From the NCBI RefSeq assembly GCF_024701375.2, contig NZ_CP113910.1:5456001-5520000 (forward strand): a stretch of DNA of 64,000 nucleotides, read 5' to 3'. Every line of letters starts with the position of its first letter. The first letter of the stretch is position 1. Made by a program: the position numbers and the translations under genes. Positions 1-8,328 of this stretch are shown here, piece by piece. The stretch is from Streptomyces sp. KMM 9044 (GTDB taxonomy: Bacteria; Actinomycetota; Actinomycetes; Streptomycetales; Streptomycetaceae). The notes below the pieces were generated by a model that worked only from the letters and a program-made list of their open reading frames with translations, searched no databases and was not told where the DNA came from.

Positions 1-1
1 C

Positions 2-634
2 CCCGACTCCGCCCGCCGCAGCGAGCGCTCCCGCCGCTCCATCTACGACGCCGCCATCGCCCTGGTGGTCGAGATCGGCTACCCGAAGACCACGATCGAG
101 GGCATCGCCGCCCGGGCCGGCGTCGGCAAGCAGACGATCTACCGGTGGTGGCCGTCGAAGGCGGACGTCCTGATGGAGGCCTTCCTCGACCTCGGCGAGC
201 AGACCGCCCGCACCGCCGCGCAGGAGCGCGGGACCGCCGAGGACGGGCAAGGAGGGCCGCAGGGCCAGGGCATCCCCGACACCGGGGACCTCGCCGCCGA
301 CCTCAAGTCCGTCCTGCGCGCCACGGTCGACGAGCTGCACAACCCGGCGTTCGAGGCGCCCTCCCGCGCCCTGGCCGCTGAAGGGGTCGTCAACGAGGAG
401 CTCGGCCGGAGGTTCGTCGCCAAGCTGCTGGAACCCTCGCTCCAGCTCTACGTCGACCGGCTGCGCTCCGCGCAGGAGGCGGGCGACGTCCGCCCCGGGA
501 TCGACCCGCGCATCGCCCTGGAACTGTTCGTCTCACCACTCGCCCAGCGCTGGCTGCAGTACACCGGGCCGATCTCCTACGAGTACACCGACACCCTCGT
601 CGACTACGCCCTGGGCGGCATCGCACCCCGCTGA
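2..634 (+). CDS. TetR/AcrR-family transcriptional regulator, 5' end cut by window edge
   Basis: The open frame enters the window already coding (an arginine/serine-rich stretch then IYDAAIALVVE), so the GTG at 65 is internal and the true start lies upstream. The N-terminal helix-turn-helix is recognisable by TTIEGIAARAGVGKQTIYRWWPSK, the classic TetR recognition helix. The rest (about 150 residues) is the ligand-binding and dimerisation part, which in this family senses a small molecule that is not predictable from sequence. It ends with YALGG and a stop at 632-634. No target operator can be assigned because the upstream side is missing. Family assignment is secure; ligand and target are unknown. 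Confidence 0.85.
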   Translation, partial: PDSARRSERSRRSIYDAAIALVVEIGYPKTTIEGIAARAGVGKQTIYRWWPSKADVLMEAFLDLGEQTARTAAQERGTAEDGQGGPQGQGIPDTGDLAADLKSVLRATVDELHNPAFEAPSRALAAEGVVNEELGRRFVAKLLEPSLQLYVDRLRSAQEAGDVRPGIDPRIALELFVSPLAQRWLQYTGPISYEYTDTLVDYALGGIAPR

Positions 635-817
635 CCGGGCCCGGAGCCGAAGGGCGAGTGCACCTGCGGGTATACCTTTCGCCCCGTGGGGCACCCCTCG
701 TCACGTCCGGGCCCCGCTTGTCCCGGCTGCGCCGATGGTGGGCTCCGGCCCCCGGAGGCGCAGGATGGTGAGACCATGGGGCATGCTGTGGAGCACGACG
801 GCGAGGCGAGGAGCTAG

Positions 818-1555
818 ATGAGCGCGGAGTTCGGCGGCAGGGCCGGCAGGCGGGGCAAACTCTCCCGGTGGCTGCGCGGGCGCCGCCCGGAACCGGCCGT
901 CGACGAAGGGGGCCGCGAGGCTCTGCTGCTCGCCGCCGCCGGTGCGGGACTCCCGCTCGCGCCCGCCGCCCACCCGGCCGGGTACGGCTGTTCCTGCGAC
1001 CGCGTCGGCTGTCCCACTCCCGCCCGGCACCCCGTCTCGTTCGCCTGGCAGTCGCAGTCCACCACCGACCGCGCCCAGATCGAACGCTGGGCCCGCCACC
1101 AGCCGCAGGCCAACTTCATCACCGCGACCGGCATGGTGCACGACGTACTCGACGTGCCCCTCGACGCCGGTCACGAGGCGTGGGAGCGCCTGCTGGAGGC
1201 GGGGGTCGAGGTCGGTCCCGTCGCGCAGAGCGACGACGGCCGCATGCTGTTCTTCACCCTCACCCGGGGCACCCCCGAGGACGAGGACGAGTGGTGGCCG
1301 TGCGAGCTGGACTGCCACCCCGAGACGATGGACGAGCATCCGGGCCTGCGCTGGCACTGCCGCGGTTCGTACGTCCTGGTACCGCCCGCGCGGCTGCCCG
1401 GCGACGACAGCCGGTCGGTGCACTGGCTCCGCGGCCCCGAGCACCCGCTGCCCGACCCGCTGAGCCTGCTGGAGTACCTCACCGACGCCTGCGCCCGCCA
1501 CGCCGGCGAGCACCCCGACCAGGCGGCCGCCGCGGCCTGGCCCTCGCGCCGCTGA
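818..1555 (+). CDS. PrimPol-like (bifunctional DNA primase/polymerase N-terminal family) protein
   Basis: This 245-residue protein resembles the small Streptomyces proteins annotated as bifunctional DNA primase/polymerase N-terminal domain proteins (archaeo-eukaryotic primase fold, PF09250-like). After a basic N-terminus there is a cysteine cluster GCSCDRVGCPTPARHP near residues 50-65, typical of the start of this domain. A W/Q-rich segment follows, then the region where catalytic Asp residues normally sit, here reading LDVPLDAG. The C-terminal half contains DEDEWWPCELDCHP and SYVLVPPARLPG. It has no helicase domain, so it is a stand-alone domain rather than a plasmid or phage replication protein. 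The non-canonical active-site motif leaves primase activity uncertain. The ATG at 818 lies just after a GGCGAGGAG ribosome-binding site. Confidence 0.7.
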   Translation: MSAEFGGRAGRRGKLSRWLRGRRPEPAVDEGGREALLLAAAGAGLPLAPAAHPAGYGCSCDRVGCPTPARHPVSFAWQSQSTTDRAQIERWARHQPQANFITATGMVHDVLDVPLDAGHEAWERLLEAGVEVGPVAQSDDGRMLFFTLTRGTPEDEDEWWPCELDCHPETMDEHPGLRWHCRGSYVLVPPARLPGDDSRSVHWLRGPEHPLPDPLSLLEYLTDACARHAGEHPDQAAAAAWPSRR

Positions 1556-1614
1556 CCCGCCGCGACACCCCGGCCCCCGCGGTCCGGTCACGCCGCAGGG
1601 CGGCGGCGGACGCG

Positions 1615-2637
1615 CTACGCGCCCTTCGCCGACGTCAGTCCCTGGATCCGCCCCAGGATCTCCACCTCGCCGTCGTCACCGTCGCCCGGGGCCAGAGCCA
1701 CCTCGTTGGACACGGACTCCATCGTCAGGGTCCGCCGTATCTCGCCTGTGGTCAGCGCCAGTACGTCCCTGTTCGGCGTCGGCACGGACGTCCCGGCTGC
1801 GGCCGTCTGCTTCTCGAAGTGGCGCGTGGTGAAGAAGACCAGCGCCCCGCCGTCCTCGGTACGCAGCGCCAGCGGCGCGTAGTCGCCGTTCGTCATCGGC
1901 TCGTCGATGTACTGCGTGGCCAGACCCGGCCGGGCCGACTGCTTCGTCCGCAGCGCCCGCCACGCGCTGGTGTGCGGCCCCTCGGCGAAGGCGGTGCTGC
2001 CGCCGTCCCCGCCGTTCTTCAGATAGGTCGCGTACGCCGCGCTCAACTCGCCGGGCGGTACGGCCACGTCGGTCGCGTTCGCAGGCACCGCCTCGGCCCA
2101 GCCGTCCTCGTCCACCGCGAACCCGGGTATCTCCTCCGGGGCGACCAGCGTCAGGTACGCCGCCTGCCAGGTCTCGTCCAGCCCGCTGCGGGTGAACACC
2201 AGCAGCCAGCGGGAGTCGCCGCCCTTGTTGCCGGCCGCGTCCGCGAGGAACCAGCGGGGCCAGCCGGCCTTCTTGGGGATGGTGAACGTCGCGTCGGTCA
2301 GCTTCAGCGGCGCGTGCCGTGGATTGCCGTCCGGGCTGTTGGCCTTCCCGGCCGTCAGCCGCGCCGTGTCGATGTCGGCCAGCGCGCCGGTGGTGTGGTC
2401 GGCGTCCAGGGAACTGTCGTACGCCTTGTCGGCCTTGTTGTAGGCGGCGGTGAACTCCTGGAGCGCCGTGGCCGCTTCGGCGCGGGTGATGGCCGGAAGT
2501 ACCTCCCGCTCACCGTGCACCACCACGCAGCCGCTCGCCGTCAGCGACAGAGCGGTCGCCGAGGCGGCCGCGATCAGCACACTCCGGTCGAACCCGCGGA
2601 ACCCGCGAAGCCTTCGAAGGCCGAGACACCTGCTCAT
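1615..2637 (-). CDS. putative secreted lipoprotein of unknown function
   Basis: The 340-residue product starts with an arginine-rich n-region (MSRCLGLRRLRG) and a hydrophobic stretch (VLIAAASATALSL) followed by TASGC, so Cys37 is a plausible lipidation site. Export to the outer membrane face and anchoring as a lipoprotein are inferred. The mature part is mixed alpha/beta and acidic, with no catalytic motif I recognise. It resembles the conserved lipoproteins of actinomycetes that carry an uncharacterised C-terminal domain. The start ATG has an AAGGAT site upstream. The gene lies back to back with the PrimPol gene (60-bp convergent gap) and in the same direction as the serine hydrolase next door, 195 bp away. 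No function is claimed. Confidence 0.75.
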   Translation of the reverse strand: MSRCLGLRRLRGFRGFDRSVLIAAASATALSLTASGCVVVHGEREVLPAITRAEAATALQEFTAAYNKADKAYDSSLDADHTTGALADIDTARLTAGKANSPDGNPRHAPLKLTDATFTIPKKAGWPRWFLADAAGNKGGDSRWLLVFTRSGLDETWQAAYLTLVAPEEIPGFAVDEDGWAEAVPANATDVAVPPGELSAAYATYLKNGGDGGSTAFAEGPHTSAWRALRTKQSARPGLATQYIDEPMTNGDYAPLALRTEDGGALVFFTTRHFEKQTAAAGTSVPTPNRDVLALTTGEIRRTLTMESVSNEVALAPGDGDDGEVEILGRIQGLTSAKGA

Positions 2638-2832
2638 CCGGATCCTTCACCTTCCCCTTCCCGGAACCGAACCCTACCGGGGCGGGGTGCGGCGCGAACG
2701 CCGGGACCGGGCACAGCGGCCACACCGTGACCCGGCACGGAACCCGCCCGGGCGGGGGGCGTGACGGCGCGGTCGGGAAGAGCACCCCCCGGCAGGGGAG
2801 GCGCCCTTCCCGGTCCCCACGTCCTGTACGTC

Positions 2833-4002
2833 CTACCGGTTGAAGGCAGGCAGGGCGAACCGGGCGACGAGTGGGAAGCCGTCCTCCCGGGCGCTCTTGG
2901 CGTTCACCGAGTACACCACCGTCCGGGACAGGTCCCGGGTCGCGGCCAGCACCGTGTGGTAGCCGGGACGGGACCCCGTCTTGCCCCAGATCTCCGTCCC
3001 GTCGTGGACGAAGCGCTGCAGCGCCATGCCGTAGGACGCGCCCTCGACGTCGGGGACGACGAACATCTGGTCCAGGAGCGGTTGCGGCACCACCCGGCCC
3101 CGGAACAGGGCCACCAGGAACCGCTCCAGGTCGGCGGTGGTGGAGATCATGTCGCCGACCGCCCAGCGGTCGGACATGTTCCACTCCGTGACGTCGGTGG
3201 TCCGGCCGCCGATGTCCGTGTAGGCCCGGTGGTGCGGGCCGTGGACACGCGGGTCCGGCCCGGCGGGGAAGCCGGTGTGCCGCATGCCCGATGGACGGAA
3301 GATCCGTACGTCGGCCCGGTGTTCGTAGCGGTCGCCCGTCACCTTCTCGACCAGCAGGCCGAGCACGGTGTAGTCGATGTTCTGGTACACCTGCCGCTCC
3401 CCGGGCGCGAAGGCCGGCCCCTTCGCGACCGCCGTGGCCGCCACCCGCTCGGCGCTGAGGGTCCGGAACCGGTGGAGGTACATCTCCTCGGTGGTCGAGC
3501 CGAGGTTCGCCCCGGGCCGCAGACCGCTGGTGTAGGTGAGCAGGTGCCGCACGGTCGGCGGCTCGGTGAAGGAGGCCGGCAGCAGACCGGGCAGATAGCG
3601 GGTGAGGGGCGCGTCGAGCTCGACCCGTCCCCCCGCGACGAGCTGGAGCACCAGCGCCGCGGTGACCACCTTGGTCGTCGACCCGGCCCGGAACCGGGCG
3701 TTCTCCAGAGCCGGCGCCCCGGTCCGCAGATCCCGCACCCCGCCGGCCCCCGCCCAGCTCCCCTCGCCCCCGACCCGGACGAGAGCGGCCGAGACGTCCC
3801 CGTCGGGGAGTCCGGTCAGGGCCTTCTCCAGAGCGCCGACGTCGGGACCGGCAGGGTCAGGGGCGACTCCGACGGACGAGACGGCCGCCGCGGACGCTGT
3901 CCCGGGGGGACGGGCGGCGGCCGGCCCGGCAAGAGGGCCGAGGGCCAGCCCGGCCAACAACACGGAGGAAACGGCGACACGGACAGGGCGACGGGCATTC
4001 AT
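2833..4002 (-). CDS. secreted serine hydrolase, beta-lactamase / D-alanyl-D-alanine carboxypeptidase family
   Basis: The 389-residue protein has a signal peptide (MNARRPVRVAVSSVLLAGLA, then a Gly/Ala/Pro-rich cleavage region) and the three motifs of the penicillin-binding serine hydrolase fold: STTK near residue 106 (SxxK nucleophile), YQN near 183 (YxN-like) and KTG near 339. These define class C beta-lactamase and DD-carboxypeptidase relatives such as the Streptomyces R61 enzyme. The likely action is extracytoplasmic acyl transfer or hydrolysis on D-Ala-D-Ala peptides or related esters. The start at 4002 was preferred over the ATG 69 bases upstream because it has a GGGAGAA site and puts the signal peptide at the N-terminus. 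Exact substrate is unknown. Confidence 0.85.
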   Translation of the reverse strand: MNARRPVRVAVSSVLLAGLALGPLAGPAAARPPGTASAAAVSSVGVAPDPAGPDVGALEKALTGLPDGDVSAALVRVGGEGSWAGAGGVRDLRTGAPALENARFRAGSTTKVVTAALVLQLVAGGRVELDAPLTRYLPGLLPASFTEPPTVRHLLTYTSGLRPGANLGSTTEEMYLHRFRTLSAERVAATAVAKGPAFAPGERQVYQNIDYTVLGLLVEKVTGDRYEHRADVRIFRPSGMRHTGFPAGPDPRVHGPHHRAYTDIGGRTTDVTEWNMSDRWAVGDMISTTADLERFLVALFRGRVVPQPLLDQMFVVPDVEGASYGMALQRFVHDGTEIWGKTGSRPGYHTVLAATRDLSRTVVYSVNAKSAREDGFPLVARFALPAFNR

Positions 4003-4240
4003 GTACGGGTTCTCCCGCTTCTCAGGAGCAGCGCTTCGGACGGACTCCATCCTGGTGATCAGGCGCGCCACCGGGATCCTGCGCGAAGAGGAGCCCGCCC
4101 CCGCCTGTCCGGGGCCCGCTTCTCGGGGTGATCCCTAGTGGCACAGGTCGCTTGAACGGATTGCTCAGAGCGGCTCGTTGACATGTGACTGTGTGGCACC
4201 TCGCCCTTGACCCACGCCGCCGACTTCCGAATGACGCCCC

Positions 4241-4668
4241 GACCCCTTCACGCCCCCGCAGCCGGAGCAGGCGCGGGCACAGCGCGTCCACGCGTCCCTC
4301 CTCCGCATCGCCGAGCGGCACGCGGCCACGGCCGAGCAGCGCCGCAGGCAGGTCCATCCCTCGGCCCTCGGCCCGCACGAAGCCGTCAGGCTGGTGTCGT
4401 TCCCGCTCAGCGGAGCCGCGCAGGGGGACGACGGGGAACCGGAGGTGGACCGGGCCGACGTCACGGCCGCGCTGAGCCTCGTGCCGCTGGTCCGGGGAGA
4501 GCTGGACGAACTGGAAACCGGCCTCCTCCAGATGGCCCGAGGCCGCGGGATGACCTGGCAGGAGATCGCCTTCGGCCTCGGCCTCGGTACCCCCAGGCAG
4601 CCAGACAGCGTTACGAACGCCTGGCCGGCCGGACGGCGGCCACCGAGGAAGGACCTGAGCAGGAGGGC
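4241..4668 (+). pseudogene. broken small HTH DNA-binding protein gene (no start codon, internal frameshift)
   Basis: Codon use and sequence show real coding: LLRIAERHAATAEQRRRQ, LGPHEAVRLVSFPLSG, then LVPLVRGELDELETGLLQMARGRGMTWQEIAFGLGLGT. This is the helix-turn-helix type common in Streptomyces small DNA-binding proteins. The recognition helix should continue as QAARQRYERLAGR. That sequence is present, but in the next frame beginning near 4590, after a run of five C. One added C there restores the frame. At the 5' end the coding frame meets a TGA at about 4238 with no ATG, GTG or TTG before 4394, so a second lesion is needed to explain the start. Either the gene is dead or the sequence has two indel errors. 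Confidence 0.6.
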
Positions 4669-4729
4669 CCGCCGTACGCCTCCGCGCACCTCGCGCCTCC
4701 AGGCATTCGGTCAGGCGGACATCGTGGAC

Positions 4730-5153
4730 TCAGCACCATTCCGGCTCCGCGCGGTCCGCGACGATCTCCACGTGGAGAACGTCTTTCTCCGGGCTCTCCA
4801 CACCCGGGTACGCGGTCGTCCCGTCCACCGACTTGGTGAAGCAGCCGGGCACGATCTCACCGCCGTCCGTGGTCCGAGGCCGCCAACTGCCGGCCTGGGC
4901 GGCCTCCCGGCAGTGCCGCACGGCCGTCTTCGGCGCACCGCCGTACCGGTATCGCGTCCCGACGACCACGAAACGGTCGTCGGCGTCGCACTCCTGGGAG
5001 CGGCTCGCCCGGTCCGCCGCGTCCGGTGCTGTGCCCAGGGCCGTCTCGTCGGCCAACGCCTCGGCGAGCCGGTCCTCTCCCTCGCCGCAGCCGCAGCCGC
5101 AGGCGGTCAGGAAGGACCCTCTGTTCGTCCACGACCACCGCGCACACGGCCAT
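4730..5153 (-). pseudogene. small putative lipoprotein gene with disrupted leader
   Basis: An open frame from 5056 (TTG) to 4730 encodes 108 residues with good coding character: ADRASRSQECDADDRFVVVGTRYRYGG, KTAVRHC, EIVPGCFTKSVDG, ending HVEIVADRAEPEWC. Upstream in the same frame it continues as SFLTACGCGCGEGEDRLAEAL, which looks like a lipobox cysteine and the start of a mature lipoprotein. That frame has no start codon before a TGA near 5150, and the nearest ATG (5153) is one base out of frame. The leader therefore appears frameshifted near 5115. The mature region has conserved-looking cysteines but no known domain. It sits next to another broken gene, which supports local decay. Confidence 0.45.
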
Positions 5154-5492
5154 CACCGAAGAACTGTGCACCTGGATCATGGACCGGCTCCCCGGCTGAT
5201 CCCCGTCACGCGCCGACCGGGGCTGCCGTCCACTCACCGCAGACGGACGCCAGCCCCTTCATCGATTTGCCCGGGGCCAGGAGGGCGTGACCCGTGCGTC
5301 CGGACAGGTCGTGCACCACGGAAACGACGCGGCGCAGCCCCGCCCCGCAGGGCTGAACGGGCTGTGCCCAGAGTCCGCGCAGCCCGTGGTGGCCGTCTCG
5401 AGGTCGCCTGCGGCCGGCCGGTCGGGCGGGCGCTGAACGGACCGCAGGTCAGCGCTTTTCCGGAGCGACTCAAGGGCTGCTTGAATGCCCCC

Positions 5493-6137
5493 GTGACTGA
5501 CTACGACGTGGTGCGCGTCTTCTGCGGCCCCCGGGGCGGGTACGGCAACGAACTCGGTGTGGTCCGTGAGGGTTCCGTCATGCCCGGGCGGAGCGAGCGG
5601 CAGCTGTTCGCGGAGAAGCTCGGCTTCAGCGGGACCGTGTTCGTCGACGACCCCGAGCGCGGGGTGATCGACATCTACACCCCCACCCTGCGCCTGCCCT
5701 TCGCCGGCCACCCGTGCGTCGGCGCGGCCTGGCTGCTCGACGTCCCCGAGCTGGTCACGCACGCCGGGGTGGTGGGCGCCCGGCAGGACGGGGAGTTCTG
5801 CTGGATCGAGGCGCGCGCGGAGTGGGTGCCGCCGCGCGCCCTGCGCCAGTACGCCACCGCCGCCGAGGTCGACGACCTGGCCGTGCCGCCGAAGGGGGAG
5901 TGGGTCTACGCCTGGGCCTGGGAGGACGAGCCCGCCGGCCGGGTCCGCGCCCGCGCCTTCCCCGGCCGTGACGACGGCATCGACGAGGACGAGGCGACCG
6001 GCGCCGCCGCCCTCCTCCTCACCGACCGGCTGGGACGTGCCCTCAACATCACCCAGGGCACCGGCTCCCAGATCCTCACGGCACCACAGCCGTACGGATG
6101 GACCGAGATCGGGGGACGGGTGTTCCTGGAGCGTTGA
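5493..6137 (+). CDS. PhzF-family isomerase/epimerase-like protein
   Basis: The 214-residue protein has the two signature motifs of the phenazine biosynthesis PhzF / diaminopimelate-epimerase fold: GHPCVGAAWLL (GHPTxGxA class) around residues 72-82 and DEDEATGAAALLL (EDPATGxAA class) near 160-172. PhzF relatives catalyse proton shifts on small hydroxylated or amino acids, but most genomic members have unknown substrates. It is shorter than typical PhzF (about 280 residues), mainly in the N-terminal lobe. The GTG start at 5493 was chosen because the family N-terminus (TDYDVVRVFCGP) begins right there; a TTG at 5481 is also in frame. No phenazine genes are nearby, so a metabolic rather than phenazine role is likely. 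Confidence 0.8.
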   Translation: MTDYDVVRVFCGPRGGYGNELGVVREGSVMPGRSERQLFAEKLGFSGTVFVDDPERGVIDIYTPTLRLPFAGHPCVGAAWLLDVPELVTHAGVVGARQDGEFCWIEARAEWVPPRALRQYATAAEVDDLAVPPKGEWVYAWAWEDEPAGRVRARAFPGRDDGIDEDEATGAAALLLTDRLGRALNITQGTGSQILTAPQPYGWTEIGGRVFLER

Positions 6138-6164
6138 ACCTGGTCCGCTGGTCTCCCCAAGGCC

Positions 6165-6320
6165 GTGCTGAGGGCGGCACTCGGCCGGCGGCGCGACGCG
6201 GAGCGGGACTTCGGGCGGCTGGGGCGGACGGTCGCGCTCGATGCCCTGCGCGAGGTTCCCGCGTACCGGGCCTGGAGCGACGAGTTGCGCGGGGCGACGG
6301 AGCGGCTGCGGTTTCTGTGA
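6165..6320 (+). CDS. 51-residue orphan fragment, possible remnant of a larger gene
   Basis: From a GTG at 6165 to the TGA at 6318 the frame reads AVLRAALGRRRDAERDF, then LGRTVALDALREVPAYRAWSDELRGATERLRFL. This has natural protein character (amphipathic helices) and third-position GC bias. It is in the same frame as the PhzF gene and follows it by 27 bp, so it could be translated by coupling. It resembles a C-terminal helical tail more than a complete domain, suggesting that the 5' part of a gene was lost. I do not recognise the family. Confidence 0.35.
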   Translation: MLRAALGRRRDAERDFGRLGRTVALDALREVPAYRAWSDELRGATERLRFL

Positions 6321-6335
6321 GCCGCGGGGCGGGCG

Positions 6336-6983
6336 TCACGCCGACAGCGGGAACTCCTCGCCCAGGGCGCGGAAGACGTCGGTGTTCAGGGCGAAGGCCC
6401 GCTTGCACTCGGTGATGACGCGCTGCTTCTCCAGGTCGTCCGCCCGGACGCCGTCGAGCAGTTCGCGGTACTCGCGCTTGAAGGCGGCCGGGTTGGATAT
6501 CTCCTCGAAGACGTAGAAGCGGACGCCGTCGCCCTTCTTCGGGAAGCCCCAGGTGCGCTCCGCCCTGTCGCGGATGATCTGGCCGCCGGAGAGGTCGCCG
6601 AGGTAGCGGGTGTAGTGGTGAGCGATGTAGCCCGCCGGCCATGCGCTCGCACAGTGCGCGACGCGCTCCGCGTACGCCCGTGTGGCGGGCAGCGCAGTGA
6701 GCGTCGTGTGCCACCCGGGGCCCCGCAGGTGGGCGAGGTCCCGCTCCAGGGAGGGCAGGCGCAGCAGCTCCGGGCGGATGAACGGGCCGGCCACCGGGTC
6801 CGACGCCAGCCGCTGTCCGCCGGACTCCAGCGCCTCGTAGACGAACCACAGCTGCTCGGTGTAGCGCGCGTACGCGTCCATGCCCAGCCGGCCGCCGAGC
6901 AGGTCGCTCATGAACGTCGAGGTCTCCGCCTCCACGTGCTGCTCGTGCGAGGCGGTGCGGATGAGGGTCGAGAAGGAGTCCAT
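6336..6983 (-). CDS. biliverdin-producing heme oxygenase
   Basis: This 215-residue protein is a canonical HO-1/HmuO-type heme oxygenase, which opens heme to biliverdin, CO and Fe2+ for iron acquisition. The N-terminal helix carries TASHEQHVEAE with the proximal heme-ligand histidine. The distal helix motif YLGDLSGGQIIRD (about residues 126-138) has the glycine kink that lets the distal helix bend over heme. Length matches bacterial members. The ATG at 6983 is only 15 bp from a strong iron box, so expression is most likely repressed by a DmdR/IdeR-type regulator when iron is replete. No heme transporter genes are adjacent in this window. Confidence 0.93.
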   Translation of the reverse strand: MDSFSTLIRTASHEQHVEAETSTFMSDLLGGRLGMDAYARYTEQLWFVYEALESGGQRLASDPVAGPFIRPELLRLPSLERDLAHLRGPGWHTTLTALPATRAYAERVAHCASAWPAGYIAHHYTRYLGDLSGGQIIRDRAERTWGFPKKGDGVRFYVFEEISNPAAFKREYRELLDGVRADDLEKQRVITECKRAFALNTDVFRALGEEFPLSA

Positions 6984-6997
6984 GAGTCCAGATCTTT

Positions 6998-7016
6998 TAT
7001 GGTTAGGCTTGCCTAA
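6998..7016 (-). promoter_or_regulatory. iron box (DmdR/IdeR operator) of the heme oxygenase gene
   Basis: The 19-bp sequence TATGGTTAGGCTTGCCTAA closely matches the actinobacterial iron-box consensus TTAGGTTAGGCTAACCTAA, with the core TTAGGCTTGCCTAA nearly palindromic. It lies 15-33 bp before the heme oxygenase start, where bound DmdR would block transcription. Match is by eye. Confidence 0.85.
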
Positions 7017-7084
7017 GTCAATACCTTGCCGACGGTTCGTCGGTATCCCGTCGGTGACTTCCTACCCCGTTGCGGAACGGCGAA

Positions 7085-7110
7085 AGCCCGCCCTCCGAAG
7101 AGGGCGGGCT
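7085..7110 (-). terminator. hairpin terminator downstream of map
   Basis: An 11-bp perfect stem AGCCCGCCCTC/GAGGGCGGGCT with a CGAA tetraloop lies 34 bp past the stop of the methionine aminopeptidase gene. There is no clear U-tract, as is usual in Streptomyces. Confidence 0.75.
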
Positions 7111-7143
7111 CGCGAGGGAAGGGGTTCGGGTCCGACTGTCCGG

Positions 7144-8001
7144 TTACGGCAGGGTCAGGATGTCCGCGCCCGTGTCCGTCACCACCAGGGTGTGCTCGAA
7201 CTGGGCCGTCCGCCTGCGGTCCTTCGTCACGACCGTCCAGCCGTCGTCCCACATGTCGTACTCGTGCGTGCCCAGCGTCAGCATCGGCTCGATCGTGAAC
7301 GTCATGCCGGACTGGATGACCGTCGTCGCGTGCGGACTGTCGTAGTGCGGGACGATCAGCCCGGAGTGGAACGCGGTGTTGATGCCGTGCCCGGTGAAGT
7401 CCCGGACCACGCCGTAGCCGAAGCGCTTGGCGTAGGACTCGATGACCCGGCCGATGATGTTGATCTGCCGGCCCGGCCTGACGGCCTTGATCGCCCGGTT
7501 CAGCGACTCCCGGGTGCGTTCCACCAGGAGCCGGCTCTCCTCGTCCACGTCGCCCACCAGGTACGTGGCGTTGTTGTCGCCGTGCACCCCGCCGATGTAC
7601 GCCGTCACGTCCAGATTGACGATGTCGCCGTCGCGCAGCACCGTCGAGTCCGGGATGCCGTGGCAGATCACCTCGTTGACCGACGTGCACAGCGACTTGG
7701 GGAAACCGCGGTAGCCGAGCGTCGACGGGTACGCCCCGTGGTCGCACATGTACGCGTGCGCCACCCGGTCCAGCTCGTCGGTGGTCACGCCGGGCGCGAT
7801 GAGCTTGGCGGCCTCCGCCATCGCCCGCGCCGCGATCCGCCCGGCGGTCCGCATCGCCTCCACGGTCTCGGGGGTCTGCACCTCCGGCCCGGTGTACGGC
7901 GTGGGAGCGGGCTTCCCGACGTACTCGGGTCGGCGGATGTTTCCGGGGACGGAACGGGTGGGAGACAGTTCCCCTGGGACGAGCAGCGACTGGCCAGACA
8001 T
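7144..8001 (-). CDS. map: type I methionine aminopeptidase
   Basis: The 285-residue enzyme removes the initiator methionine from nascent proteins. The five metal ligands of the pita-bread fold are all visible: Asp near 130 (NLDVTAY), Asp near 141 (HGDNNATY), His near 203 (GHGI), Glu near 236 (TIEPML) and Glu near 267 (FEHTLVV). The N-terminal extension (about 40 residues, [13 protein letters not shown]) with the type Ic layout is typical of actinobacterial MetAP. Streptomyces usually has more than one map gene; this is the long, stand-alone copy rather than the one in the ribosomal secY-adk cluster. The start ATG at 8001 faces a divergent small gene at 8062, leaving a 60-bp shared promoter region. 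Confidence 0.95.
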   Translation of the reverse strand: MSGQSLLVPGELSPTRSVPGNIRRPEYVGKPAPTPYTGPEVQTPETVEAMRTAGRIAARAMAEAAKLIAPGVTTDELDRVAHAYMCDHGAYPSTLGYRGFPKSLCTSVNEVICHGIPDSTVLRDGDIVNLDVTAYIGGVHGDNNATYLVGDVDEESRLLVERTRESLNRAIKAVRPGRQINIIGRVIESYAKRFGYGVVRDFTGHGINTAFHSGLIVPHYDSPHATTVIQSGMTFTIEPMLTLGTHEYDMWDDGWTVVTKDRRRTAQFEHTLVVTDTGADILTLP

Positions 8002-8061
8002 GGCGGCGAGTCTAATTCAGTGCCCACGGGGCACCGTCTTCCGTGGCGAGAGGAGCCGTTC

Positions 8062-8298
8062 ATGCCCCTGTTCAAGAAGCGGACGGTCGGAAAGCCGGGC
8101 GAGTGGTACTACTGCCTGGAACACCAGAAGGTCGAGGAGGGGCCGGACTGTCCCAACAAGGACCGCTTCGGGCCCTACACGAGCCGCACCGAGGCCGAGC
8201 ACGCCATGGCGACGGCCCGCGAGCGCAACCTCCAGTGGGAGAACGACCCCAAGTGGCACGACGCCGCCGAGGGGGACGGCGGACGCGGCGACGCCTGA
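8062..8298 (+). CDS. small conserved SPOR-like protein
   Basis: The 78-residue protein starts MPLFKKRTVGKPGEWYYCLEHQKVEEGPDCPNKDRFGPY, and continues with TSRTEAEHAMATARERN, resembling the short repeats of SPOR domains (RFGPYxxRxEAExA), which bind denuded peptidoglycan. It has no signal peptide, so it is cytoplasmic unless exported another way. Two cysteines (CLEHQ and DCPNK) could bind metal. A strong GAGAGGAG site precedes the ATG by 6 bp. It is divergent from map. The SPOR assignment is by resemblance only; function is unknown. Confidence 0.75.
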   Translation: MPLFKKRTVGKPGEWYYCLEHQKVEEGPDCPNKDRFGPYTSRTEAEHAMATARERNLQWENDPKWHDAAEGDGGRGDA

Positions 8299-8328
8299 CC
8301 GGGCGGCCCGCGGGCGGACCCGCTCCGG

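Noticed and set aside
868..2730. 620-residue open frame on the plus strand
   Set aside because: It is Arg/Ala/Gly/Pro-rich shadow coding overlapping the PrimPol gene in another frame and antisense to the lipoprotein gene. GC-rich genomes produce many such long frames.
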